Of a stretch of DNA of 64,000 nt, positions 22,147 through 32,137 are shown piece after piece. The position numbers were made by a program, and so were the translations under genes. This DNA is from Jackrogersella multiformis (Eukaryota; Ascomycota; Sordariomycetes; Xylariales; Hypoxylaceae): positions 2,666,001 to 2,730,000 of the forward strand of contig CADCXD010000001.1 in the NCBI GenBank assembly GCA_902806575.1, read 5' to 3'. Under the pieces are notes generated by a model. That model was not told the origin of the DNA. It did not search any database and saw only the letters and a program-made list of their open reading frames with translations. The number at the start of each line of letters is the position of its first letter. Within the stretch, counting starts at the first letter, position 1.

Positions 22147-25100
22147 TTTATAATTTCGCATTTTTTTTCTATTTTACCAGTGCAGTTTCTGGGCTGGTGT
22201 AAGGCGTTCGCGACTACGTTTTAGGGGTGTAACAAAACGGACTGGAATGGAGTGGCTTGGTTTCGATCAGCGGTTGACCAAAATGGTTCCCCGGGTGGCA
22301 ACAAATGAATCAGGCTTGGACAAAAGGTCAATGTGCAAATGGTTACTTGTTTGAATAGCCGGGAGTGCCCAAAGACGAGCGAGGTGTTCTAATAAGGGGG
22401 GTTTCAAAGTTATCTGGCGCCGACACGAGTAGGGGACAGGCGGTATCATGTTAGGTATTTTGCACCAAGCTTCTCTTCAGTGCGTTCTACGGAACTCCAG
22501 GCGTTACTTATTCACGGGGGAATGTTTAGAAACATGGTGTTCAAAGGAGGGTGGCTGGACTCCGCGTATACGTACGGAACCGGTTAAGCTAGAAAGAGAC
22601 TTGATTTGACTTCACATTCCTGTTATAAGTTTATATCGCATGAAAACAAAGTCGTAATGATCATTAAACATGCAGGCGCAATATATATTATAGTGGGTGA
22701 CATGTCTGCTGCATGGCAATGAGCATGCCGTGATACGTACCACAGCATGAAGAGCCATCCATACTGGACTGAGTCCTATGATTAGCTACACGTAATCCCC
22801 AGATCCATTTGGCATATCTTATTTGTGGTTGTTTATTACACCCCTATTTCTTGAGGCTAGCTAGTGAAAAGAAAAAAAAGGGGTTGAATCATTTAGAGGA
22901 CTCAGGAGTCGTCGGCCAGCACACAGAATTTCCAAAATAGTATGAATGTCAGTGTCGATCCTCCTACGTAAATACCCAATTATTGCCTTTGACGTATTAT
23001 ATGAACGCTGATACTGTTCAAGTGTGTTATCACAAGGCAAAATCAGGAGAAAATGATGAAGGTTTAGAACACTCTGCCGTACCAAAAAGGGCTCCGGCAA
23101 AGGGCTATTTTATAGGAGTAAAGAGCGGGTCTTTAGCAGGAGCTCCGCTCCGATGCGGAGGCTTCAGCCTACGACATATGTATATTACGTAATACCTTCG
23201 TTATAGATATAGCCCAGTTGTCACCTATTCTGATTGAGATGTTTATGTCTCCTTATAAAGCATATAAGTACCTATATGATGATTTCCCCTTTCATAGTGA
23301 CTTGGCTTAACTTAGGAAACAATAACATTTCGACGTATAATAGTTATACATATTCATGTAAAAAAAGGCAATATAAAGAGGCTAATCAGATATTGAAGAT
23401 AGCTAAGACGCCTTGAAGATTATTAGGTTAATGTTTGAATTCTTTTTAACTTTTAACCTAAGGGCCAGGGGCACCTCCAGTACGCTTCCCTAACAACCTA
23501 CATTGAAATTTAGCATGACCTTATATACTTAAGGTACTTAACCTAGGTATACACTTAGAAATGTGATGGCATAAGATAGACGTCGAGAAATATGTCGATC
23601 CTTAGGTTTGGTCTGGTACGTAATGAAAAGTAATAATAGAAAGAAATTTGCCGTACGGTTGCCAGTAGCAATTTTCGATGTAAAATCACTTACTCTTAAC
23701 TGAGGTAATTTTATTCTGCCTTACCGGTAATTATATTCCTCCCAATTGGATACCCTATTTATAGATGTATTATTGTTTAAATTTACGACTTACATAGGTA
23801 CCTACCTGATTTCCCTAATTTTTAACAACATGATTTCCCTTTCAGATATCTTGAATATGGCACAATATTCAGAGCCTTTGAATACTACGGTAATAATTAA
23901 TAATGGCAATGTGTATGGTTAATACCAATGCCATGTCCTTAAATAATATCAAAACGTACCTACTCATGACAAGAACTTGAAAGAACCTCCCGCGTAGGGG
24001 ATAAGTAAGTCAAAATTAAATATGACTGCTCACGGCTCGTCGTATTTCGTTTTCTATTATTATTACCTAAGTAGTCGAATTTATGAACGGTTAGTGCTAC
24101 AACTACCCTAAGTATTAAGTTGAGTATAGTTGTACGTAATGTGATATATTCACTATCAATCATTTTATGTCAGGCGGAACTCCAGCTCTGCCCCTCGGGG
24201 TACTCTGGACGTCCTATGCGTTACCAAACGCGCTGATGTATGTAACTCCCATAAGTAGATACATACGTCCATCCGGACGTTAACAGACTCATCATCATCA
24301 TCATCACTATCAATCATCATATGATGTTTGTGTCTACTCTTTAGGGGGGATTTCATGTTCTGTTGCAAGATGTTTTATGGACCCGAGAACGGGCCGATTG
24401 TTTGATGGGCCATAATATGCGTAACTATTATAGACAGTAAGCACCTGAGGTCATTCATATCTGGTTACTAATAATGAAGATTGCGAGTATGGCATGGTTG
24501 GATGGAACACATTCAATGTGTCTCAGGAGCCCCACGGAGGTCATTTTATATAAGAACTCTTCCTAATATTCAACAAACCTAGGTTAGGTAGCTACACATA
24601 TGCTTGGCCCGAAAATGTCTCGAGATAGTTTGACGAGCGATAATATTCCGCCGGGTGGTTTCACCATGGTGGACTGCGCCCCTTTACTAGATCATGCACG
24701 TCAGCCTATTGACACTACGCCTACATTTCCAGAGTTCGTATTCCCGTTTCTATCTTAGTTCGAATGGTGTATATACTAGAAGTGACATTTATATGTGGAA
24801 AGCGACACAACTCTTTAAATGCCAATCTATATTATATTAGACTTCATGGTTCTATTATCATGTCGTAGATTTTCCTTGTATAACTAGTACTGATGGAGTT
24901 GACAGAGACACTCTTAGGGACCTAGAAAAGGGGCGTACGGCCATGCCACTCATATCCGAAGTCGCCAGTATCGCAGCTTTCAAGTTCTAATTTCCGGCAC
25001 CGGATGTCGTGACTGAGGCCTCGTCTTACATTGTACTAGTAAACCTCATGTAACGTAAGGTCATCCGTGTTCTAGATGGATGGAAAGTGGTTACATTTCG

Positions 25101-25935
25101 AAAGAGCTTTTTGTTGATTAGTGTTCCTCTTCCTCAATATGAGTTTTTGGTCGTACACTGAATGTTACGATAAATTCCGGGGATTATAGATACAACTAAC
25201 GGAATTATACCTGTGTTGCTATGAAACTACTCGTAGCCACCATCGCCCCCATCGCCCCCGGCGTTGTTTGGGACTGGTGGGGGTATCAGACGGAGTCAGA
25301 GTGTATAGTCAGAGTAAATAAGTGCTCTAGCACCTCTGAGGATATCATGATATCACCGGTCATTTCTCTGCAGTCTTAGGTTATATTCTTCACATTGAAT
25401 ACTGGTAAGGATTAGAATTGATTATCTTATACGATGAATAAAGGGGTTACTTAGAATAGTTCTTTCCACTCTTATTCATGAAGGAGTATGCCTGTAAGCA
25501 CCTGATATTTCATTACCAGGTAGGTACCTAAACTAGTTCATACCTAGGTAGGTATTAACAACATGGTGATATCCATTTGCAGTTGTAAGTTCTAGCACTA
25601 CGTATGTACCTAGGGATAGGTACTTCGATTTTAGTCCCGCCCGACATAGGTACCTCTAGGTAGGTATCCCTAAAGGCACGGCCCGTGGGGCTGGACCCGA
25701 TCCAAGCTTCTGCAGGGGCCCGCTCTACGTTTCAACGACCGGGATGGATTGGCCGTGTTATCGATTGAGGGGTAGCTCCGATAAGAGAGTTGTCGATATC
25801 TCCATGCTAAAGTTTTAAGGTACCTAAGCTGCTAAGGTACCTCGTAGCCTGATACACTACACAGCCTGGTATACAGCAAAGACGGACAATTTGGAGATTT
25901 GACAACTCGAAATCCACGTCAGGCATGTTCCAAAC
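22147..25935. other. Intergenic, no gene seen
   Basis: About 3.8 kb between xlnR and the DcpS gene. The first few hundred bases are probably xlnR 3' untranslated sequence. The 23200-24150 stretch is AT-rich. A small hairpin (CTCCGC at 23143-23148 with GCGGAG at 23155-23160) and TAGGTA islands near 23535, 25520-25560 and 25605-25670 are visible. Short frames have no recognisable features. Confidence 0.6.
24289..24320 (+). repeat. ATC trinucleotide microsatellite
   Basis: Imperfect run of ATC/TCA units, noncoding, in the long intergenic region downstream of xlnR. Confidence 0.85.
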
Positions 25936-27057
25936 ATGACTACTGAAGAGAGTAAACGTCGCGTTGAGGCGTTGATTCCCAAGTTCCACTTTGAGCGTGT
26001 GTTAAACCAAGGTATGCCTTTATAATGACTGTTATCTTTCTTCTCAGTCACACACCTTTAACCCACTACTCAGCATGAGAACCAACATCCTCTAAGTCTA
26101 TACGATTAGAGTATATGCTTAATAACTAACAATGAACAAAAAGATGGGGCAGGACAGCGGATCACTCTGTATGGACAAGTTGATTCACAGCCCGCTCTCT
26201 TAATACTGGAACGTGCTCCCTTCCCTGATGCAGAAGAGTACCTCTCTGTCTTGCCTACCAACCTACGAAGTATCACCAACTTGGGAAACAATGACATATA
26301 CTCCTGGTTCCTAGCCTCGGGCGGCCCGATTCTCAAGGACAATGAAAACGACAAGTTCGCCGACTTTAAGATGTCCATGATCTGCCCTTGCACGGACAAG
26401 CACATCAAGAAGCATAGTAAGCAAGGCTACCGTCTCGTTACGGAGACGCCTGAGATCTATCGCGACAAGGTGCGGCCGTACATGCAAATTAACCGAGAAG
26501 AAGGCCGGTTGAACTGGGTTTTCAACATCATTGAAGGACGGAAAGAAGTCGAGGATGTTATTTACAGAACGCCGCTTGGTAGGGACGGGGATGAAGGTTT
26601 CCTGATGTTACCGAACCTGCACTGGGACCGGAAGACGATCGAGGCGTTACATCTACTAGGTATAGTCGAACGACGAGATATCTGGAGCCTGCGAGACCTC
26701 AAAAAGAAACATATCCCCTGGCTTAGACATATGAAAACCAAGCTCATAGATGCCACGGTCGAGACGTACCCGCAGATTGATACGGACCAGTTGAAACTAT
26801 TCTGTCATTACCATCCGACGTACTACCATTTCCACATTCACGTTGTACACGTTATGCTGGAAGGGAATACTACTCAGTCGGTTGGGAAGGCTGTTGGATT
26901 GGATAGCATCATCGAACAACTCGAATCCATGTCAGGAAATGATGAGACCGGTATGGATAGTGTTTCGCTAAGTTACACGCTGGGCGAGGCATCGGAAATG
27001 TGGACGGAAATATTTGAACCACTCAAGAACTCCGGTACAGGCTCTCAACCGCAATGA
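25936..27057 (+). CDS. dcs1: Scavenger mRNA decapping enzyme DcpS
   Basis: Two exons: 25936-26011 and 26144-27057 (132-nt intron with an AATAACTAAC branch region), giving 329 residues, as in the family (about 330-350). The enzyme hydrolyses the m7GpppN cap left after 3'-5' mRNA decay, in cytosol and nucleus. Visible: an N-terminal dimerisation domain (GQRITLYGQVDSQPALLILER), the hinge region NWVFNIIEGRKE, the DcpS-specific FLMLPNLHWD and SLRDL segments, and the HIT motif HFHIHVVH at about residues 254-261, where the central His is the nucleophile in the family. The start ATG at 25936 is the first in frame; an upstream ATG at 25924 is stopped after four codons. The stop lies inside the antisense last exon of the next gene. 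Confidence 0.93.
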
Positions 27058-27869
27058 CAAGATCATTCACAGCCGGCCCGCTGGCACAGTCTGTCCATTC
27101 CCCGTTGTCTCTAATACAATATATTTCGTCGTTCAGTCGGACTGTGCAGCTTTTCGTAACGCCCGCCTAGATACCAGTCAGTAAACTTCATTTTTTCGGG
27201 TATTATTGTTCATGAAACCATGTAACATACGCTTGACGTCCTCGCAACGCTCGACCTTAACATTTCTAAACCAAACGCTCCGTTATCCTTAGTGGCGCAT
27301 TCGTTTAGCTTCTCAAAATCGATGGCGTGTTCTAGCGCGCAGTCCTCAACCAGCTCCCGCTGCGGGATCATCTTGTAGTCTCTCGTCAAGCACATGGTGA
27401 AGCCGAGGTAGATCTTGGGGTCCGGATATAGATTAAGCGCGCATAGTTCGATGATATTTCCCATACACTCGCCGGGGCCATGTTTACATTCCACGCCGTC
27501 ATTTTCGGTCAGCGATCCGATATAGGATAGTGTGAAGTTGACTTTATCGTAAACGCGCATCATTGCTGGAAGGACTAATTCCTTAAGACAGTCCTTGGCG
27601 TCGGGACATTTGCTCATAATGTGCGCTTCTAGCGGAACGAGCTCTCGGTCTGCTGATATAGGTGTCTGGGCTGCTGTCGAAGATAAACGTGACTGGGCGT
27701 CGTCTGGAATGAATAGGACGGCATACGACGATACAACCTGGAGATTGCAAAGCGCGTAGAGAACTATCGCGAGGAGGGTCAATATGAGGAACGGTCGAGG
27801 TCGACGTCGAGCGTGACATCGTGTCGGCCGTTTCTCCTCCACGATGGGAAGACTGATCTTAGCAGCCAT
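27023..27869 (-). CDS. GILT-like thiol reductase, membrane anchored
   Basis: Two exons: 27869-27231 and 27166-27023, joined in phase 0 across a 64-nt intron (GTATGT...CTAG), giving 260 residues. A single hydrophobic segment at about residues 26-50 suggests a type II membrane anchor or uncleaved signal, so the domain would face the secretory or vacuolar lumen. The GILT signature Cys128-Lys-His-Gly-Pro-Gly-Glu-Cys135-x7-Cys143 is complete. The redox motif differs: where animal GILT has CxxC this protein has Cys88-x5-Cys94 (CPDAKDC). Exon 2 continues the family pattern (GVTKSCTVRLN, then Cys pairs and VNDLVIAVESLY). Family role: disulfide reduction of proteins in acidic compartments; the fungal role is not settled. 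Its 3' coding end overlaps the DcpS coding end by 35 bp on the opposite strand. Confidence 0.87.
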
Positions 27870-28620
27870 GGTTTTTGTCGCCCGATCTATTATTCATTAA
27901 TCAACTGCCTAATAATGATATGAATTTTATCGAGAAGTTCAAAAATGCATATCGTACAGAGAAAGGATGTATGTATCCAAAAGTTATAAAGCTAAAACGG
28001 TGTTTTGTTAGTGTAACTACCTAGCTTATCGGTAGGAGTGATTAATAATTATGGTGAAAGGAGTTTATCGTGACCAACGTTCAGACACGAGATTAGCGTA
28101 CCTGCCTAGGTACCTAGGTATTGAAGAGGGGACCCCTTTTCCGAAGAGCCTCCAGCTCCTGCCGGTAGCTACCAACCTTGGTAAGTACCCACCTAGAGTA
28201 CTTGAGGTTAGGTCATGTAACAAGCTGGTTTACCTAGTGCATACGTAGGAATAGCGCAACAAATAAACGGGATTGGATGACCGAGTCAGGTGCCGTATTT
28301 AGGCTTTAGATACCTAGTACTACATAACACTTGCCCCCCGATTGTGTGTACATATCAGGTATGTACCTATGTATAATTAGGTATGAGGCGTAGCCATCCA
28401 CGATCTATCCATGACCTATGGATGTGGCTGAAGATGAAGTGTCCAGGCAGCCGCCAGCCGCCAGGGACACCAGCCCACCCTGCCGATCCACTTCTACGAC
28501 GGAAAGTTCCAAGGTTCCAAGGATCTACACGAAGTACACCTGTACAACTGTACTATTCTTGATTCTTGTAGGGCGGCTTTAAACCACAAAAGGCCATTAC
28601 GAGCTCCTGGTGGGCATGGG

Positions 28621-28664
28621 ACTACCTACCTAGGTACCTAGGTACCTACATTAGGTACTAGCAC
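28621..28664. repeat. TACCTAGGTA palindromic island
   Basis: Consecutive overlapping TACCTA, CCTAGG and GGTACC palindromes. It belongs to the dispersed TAGGTA family seen throughout the noncoding parts of the window. Confidence 0.85.
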
Positions 28665-28847
28665 TGGAAACTTGACCTCTTAATCCACATCATCGAAATC
28701 GAGTCAGGTTTTCCAAGATTGAATTCCCGGTTCAACGTTACCATTCACTTATTTCGTGTGCTGTCTTAGGGGCAACTATCTCATACCCAATACTCCGATC
28801 TTATTGACTCACAAGAATATATATACAGGTACATTTTACCTACATAG

Positions 28848-28891
28848 TGCATCCCTCTTGCATCCCTCGTGCATCCCTCGTGCATCCCTCA
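28848..28891 (+). repeat. Four 11-bp tandem units
   Basis: Four copies of an 11-mer (TGCATCCCTCN) differing only in the last base. It lies about 480 bp upstream of the hexokinase-family start codon, in the likely promoter. Confidence 0.92.
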
Positions 28892-29369
28892 TCTCTTCCA
28901 TACCTACGGATTACCCACACAGTTACCTGCCCCGGTATCCAATGGATATCCCTGCAGCTGTAACGTTTCTAGAAATCTAGAGCTGCTGATTCGGCAGTTC
29001 GTTCTGATTCTTACTACTACCCATTCATCTATGAATCGAGTCTCTTGAAACAATCGAATGACATATATACAAATACATACCTACCAGCTACCTAATTACC
29101 TGCAAGGAGCCAGTGTCCACTCGAGCCATATTATTGCGAACTCTCTAACTCTCTTGAGATCACTTGGACGACTACATATACGAAGGTCTACTTATTCGAA
29201 TTTATCGTTCCGATTTTCTACGTCTCGTCGTAGGTATGACATCGACATCGATACCATCACCATCACCAGGCCCTTGAGATACTAGATTTGCAATTCCATA
29301 ATTCATCTATACATACCTAGGTACCTAATCCAGGCAATCTACTTGGGATACAGAAAGCATAGGACGGGC

Positions 29370-31129
29370 ATGCCAAACGCAACTATGGAGTGCGGCATTG
29401 AAGACTTTCTCAGGCCTCTTTCTATTGACGAGGCAAAAGCACACGCGCTGTCGCATGAGTTATGCCGATCATTTCAGCATTTATCCGCTGACTCATTGGA
29501 TCAATTTCTCCCTACCCCGATATCTGAGTCTATATTACGACCTACCGCAGGCAGAGAAAAGGGAAGGTATGCTGCCTCCCAAAGGCTCTTTGCTAAATGT
29601 CTACTATTTGTTGACTGCTGGAGTTCTATGTATCTTATTTTCAACATGCTGACTCATAATATAGATATCTGGCCATCGATATGTACGAGTCTGGTCATTT
29701 CAAATAATTACTCATATAGTTCAAACTAACACCTAACAGCGGCGGTACTAATCTGAGAGTCGGCTTCATTGAACTATTGGGGAATGAAATCGGGGTGACT
29801 AGTAATGGTGTCAATGGTGGCAATGGCAATCTAAAACGGCCAGACGTAGAATCATCATCTAACCTACGTCGAGTGCTCGAGAGATCATGGCCAATCTTGG
29901 ATGTACTCAAGAACGAAAATGCCGATTCGCTGTTTGCATGGATCGGGAGCTGCATCGCGGAAGTGGTACGCGAAGGATGTAAAGAATTCAACTTGTCTCC
30001 CGATCACGAACTTCCCATGGGGGTTACATTCAGCTTCCCGATGGTACAGGACACTTTAGCTGACGCGACACTTATGGCGATGGGAAAGGGATTTACGATT
30101 ACATCACGTCTGCATCTTGGAACTCATTTAATCAATGGTTACGAGAAATCAAAGACCTCAGACTTACCTCCAATTCAAGTTGCCGCCATCCTAAACGATG
30201 CTGTTGCGACATTGGTGTCCTTCATATATCAGTCTAAGGAGGATAGTACCCATAAAGCGGCGATGGGGCTTATTTGTGGTACGGGTAGTAACGCGACAAT
30301 ACCCTTGAAGAGAAGTTCTCTCCACAAAGATAAACAACTCGGAAAGGTCAAGGTCCTGAATGGAGATTCGATCGACGACATGAAGATCGCCGTCAATACT
30401 GAGTGGAGTATCAATGGGACAGCACCGCCTTTACAGAAGTTTGGCTTAGTCAGCCAGTGGGATACCAGACTCGATTCTGAAGGCGAAGCACCTGGTTTCC
30501 AACCACTCGAATACATGACATCGGGGCGATACCTGGGCGAACTTGGACGCCTGATGTTATTAGATTATCTTGAGCACCATTTGAGTATTCCCATACATAC
30601 GCTACCCCCACGGCTTTTAACAAGATTCGGCCTCACGACCACTTTTCTTAGCCACTTCCGACCACCAGATGCAGCGGTACTGCTGGAGAAGCTCGAGGCT
30701 GAATTTCCACATTCGACCGCTAAAGCTCCCTTTATATGGACGGAGGAAATCGCGCTGGTTTTATATAAGATATCTAAAGCTATTGAAATCAGAGCTGCCG
30801 GCATCGTCGCTGGGGCTATCATTGGATTGCTCGCATGCGCGGGGGATATCCCTTTTCGAGATTCGCTTCAAGATAAGACAACTGTCCACGCCGAGCTGGG
30901 ACACCAACCGAAGATAAACTTGATCGTCGGATACACCGGGGGCTGCATCGTACATTTTCAGGATTATTTGGCAGACTGCCAAAAATTCCTCGACGCAATC
31001 ATCGAAGCCGAGTTTGGGGAGAATGCTCCCGTCAGGGTTGTATTGAGCCCATGCCACGATGGTGGAATCACCGGTGCGGGTGTGTTATGTGGTGCCTCTC
31101 AAGCGAAATCCAACGACGTCAATGTTTAA
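29370..31129 (+). CDS. Hexokinase-family sugar kinase, probable N-acetylglucosamine kinase
   Basis: Three exons: 29370-29566, an 18-nt microexon at 29665-29682, and 29740-31129, giving 534 residues. The microexon restores the phosphate-binding motif Tyr-Leu-Ala-Ile-Asp-Ile-Gly-Gly-Thr-Asn-Leu-Arg (residues 67-78), which neither flanking frame encodes alone. Other kinase features are FSFP at 169-172, TSRLHLGTHL, the catalytic Asn224-Asp225 in ILNDAVATLVSF, and the adenosine-binding GLICGTGSN (about 250-257). Overall pattern (FLPTPISESILRP near the N-terminus, GGCIVHFQDY and SPCHDGGITGAG near the end) fits the fungal GlcNAc kinase group (NAG5/HXK-3) better than hexokinase 1 or glucokinase. Such enzymes phosphorylate GlcNAc from chitin turnover in the cytosol. 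Other GlcNAc catabolic genes are not nearby. A second in-frame Met lies five codons downstream. A regulatory hexokinase-like protein (XprF type) is the main alternative. Confidence 0.78.
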
Positions 31130-32137
31130 GATTTTTCGTCACATCATACATAGACTGGGATATTCTGGAGTTGGAAGAGGCTATATTCATACCACAGTAG
31201 AAGGAAGGGAGGTGTATTTGTGACTACAGCATCTGATCATAGCAACCTCGGTGTTTTCATAAGGCAAACATTTTTTTCTACCTCTAACATCGGTATCATT
31301 CGCATTTACTTACATCTTAGTAAGAGTCACTTCAGCACTTGTATACGAGCTAATTGATATGAACTATGCTAGAATGCCTTGTTTAGAGGAGTAGGTAACT
31401 TGCGCCACATGCGCATATTTCATATTTCATTCAAGGAAGTATTACGGTGCTAACCGCGGCTTGAGGCCTCATATCTATATGCTAAGTTGGTCAGATAAAT
31501 GTTTAAGTGCACAAGCACCGCCACATTCTACGAAGGAGCAACAATACCTAGGTAGGTAAGTAGGTATTTACAGATTTCATCACCTATACCCATGGTGAGG
31601 CTCAGACTAACAGACTAGGCCCTATACCGGCCTACTCCATTGGTCATGGGTCACCTAGGCATACCGATCCTCGGCGCTAAGCGGTTCCCCGCATAATTCG
31701 GGAGCGATATTCCTGCGGGTAGAAAGATAGAAGAACCACGGTTGGTTACCCTGCGGAGCGCCTATCGTGTAGTATAACAATACATCCCCGGGGCCCTTTT
31801 CAGTCCCATACAGTTCCACCGACGAAGTTCCTCTCTTCTCACCGACTTGCTCACTGTTACTCCATCGGAATCTTAGTTATAAATTGACTTTGTTTTTCTT
31901 TCTAACTGTCTTCATTCTTGAGTATTTCGTAACTTTTCCCCCCCGAACGGAAGACTACCACTATATTATATTATACTTACTCGAATGAGACCTCACTTTT
32001 AATGTGTTAGTAGCCATTGGATTATATAGCCTATACGAATCTGGCCAGTCGGTGAAGCTAAGACTTCTCACCTGGCCTGAAGGAATTTAAGGGATCTCTT
32101 GGCGATCTTATACAGTCTAGGGTTGTCACGTATCACC
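31130..32137. other. Intergenic / 5' leader of permease gene
   Basis: About 1 kb holding the likely promoter of the permease at 32138. Pyrimidine-rich stretches near 31795-31960 (including a run of eight C) and one TACCTAGGTAGGTAAGTAGGTA island (31546-31568) are visible. No coding signal. Confidence 0.6.

Larger units (their letters stand above)
27870..29369. other. Divergent intergenic region, no gene seen
   Basis: About 1.5 kb between the divergent GILT-like and hexokinase-family genes, so it should hold both promoters. It contains TAGGTACC islands (28100-28125, 28621-28664, 29310-29330) and an 11-bp minisatellite (28848-28891). Short open frames have no support. Confidence 0.6.

Noticed and set aside
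23139..23165. Small GC hairpin considered as a transposon end or RNA element
   Set aside because: Arms are only six bases and no second copy or flanking duplication is visible in the window.
28848..28891. Four-unit repeat considered as a CRISPR-like array
   Set aside because: Units of 11 bp are directly adjacent with no spacers, in a fungal genome; it is a minisatellite.
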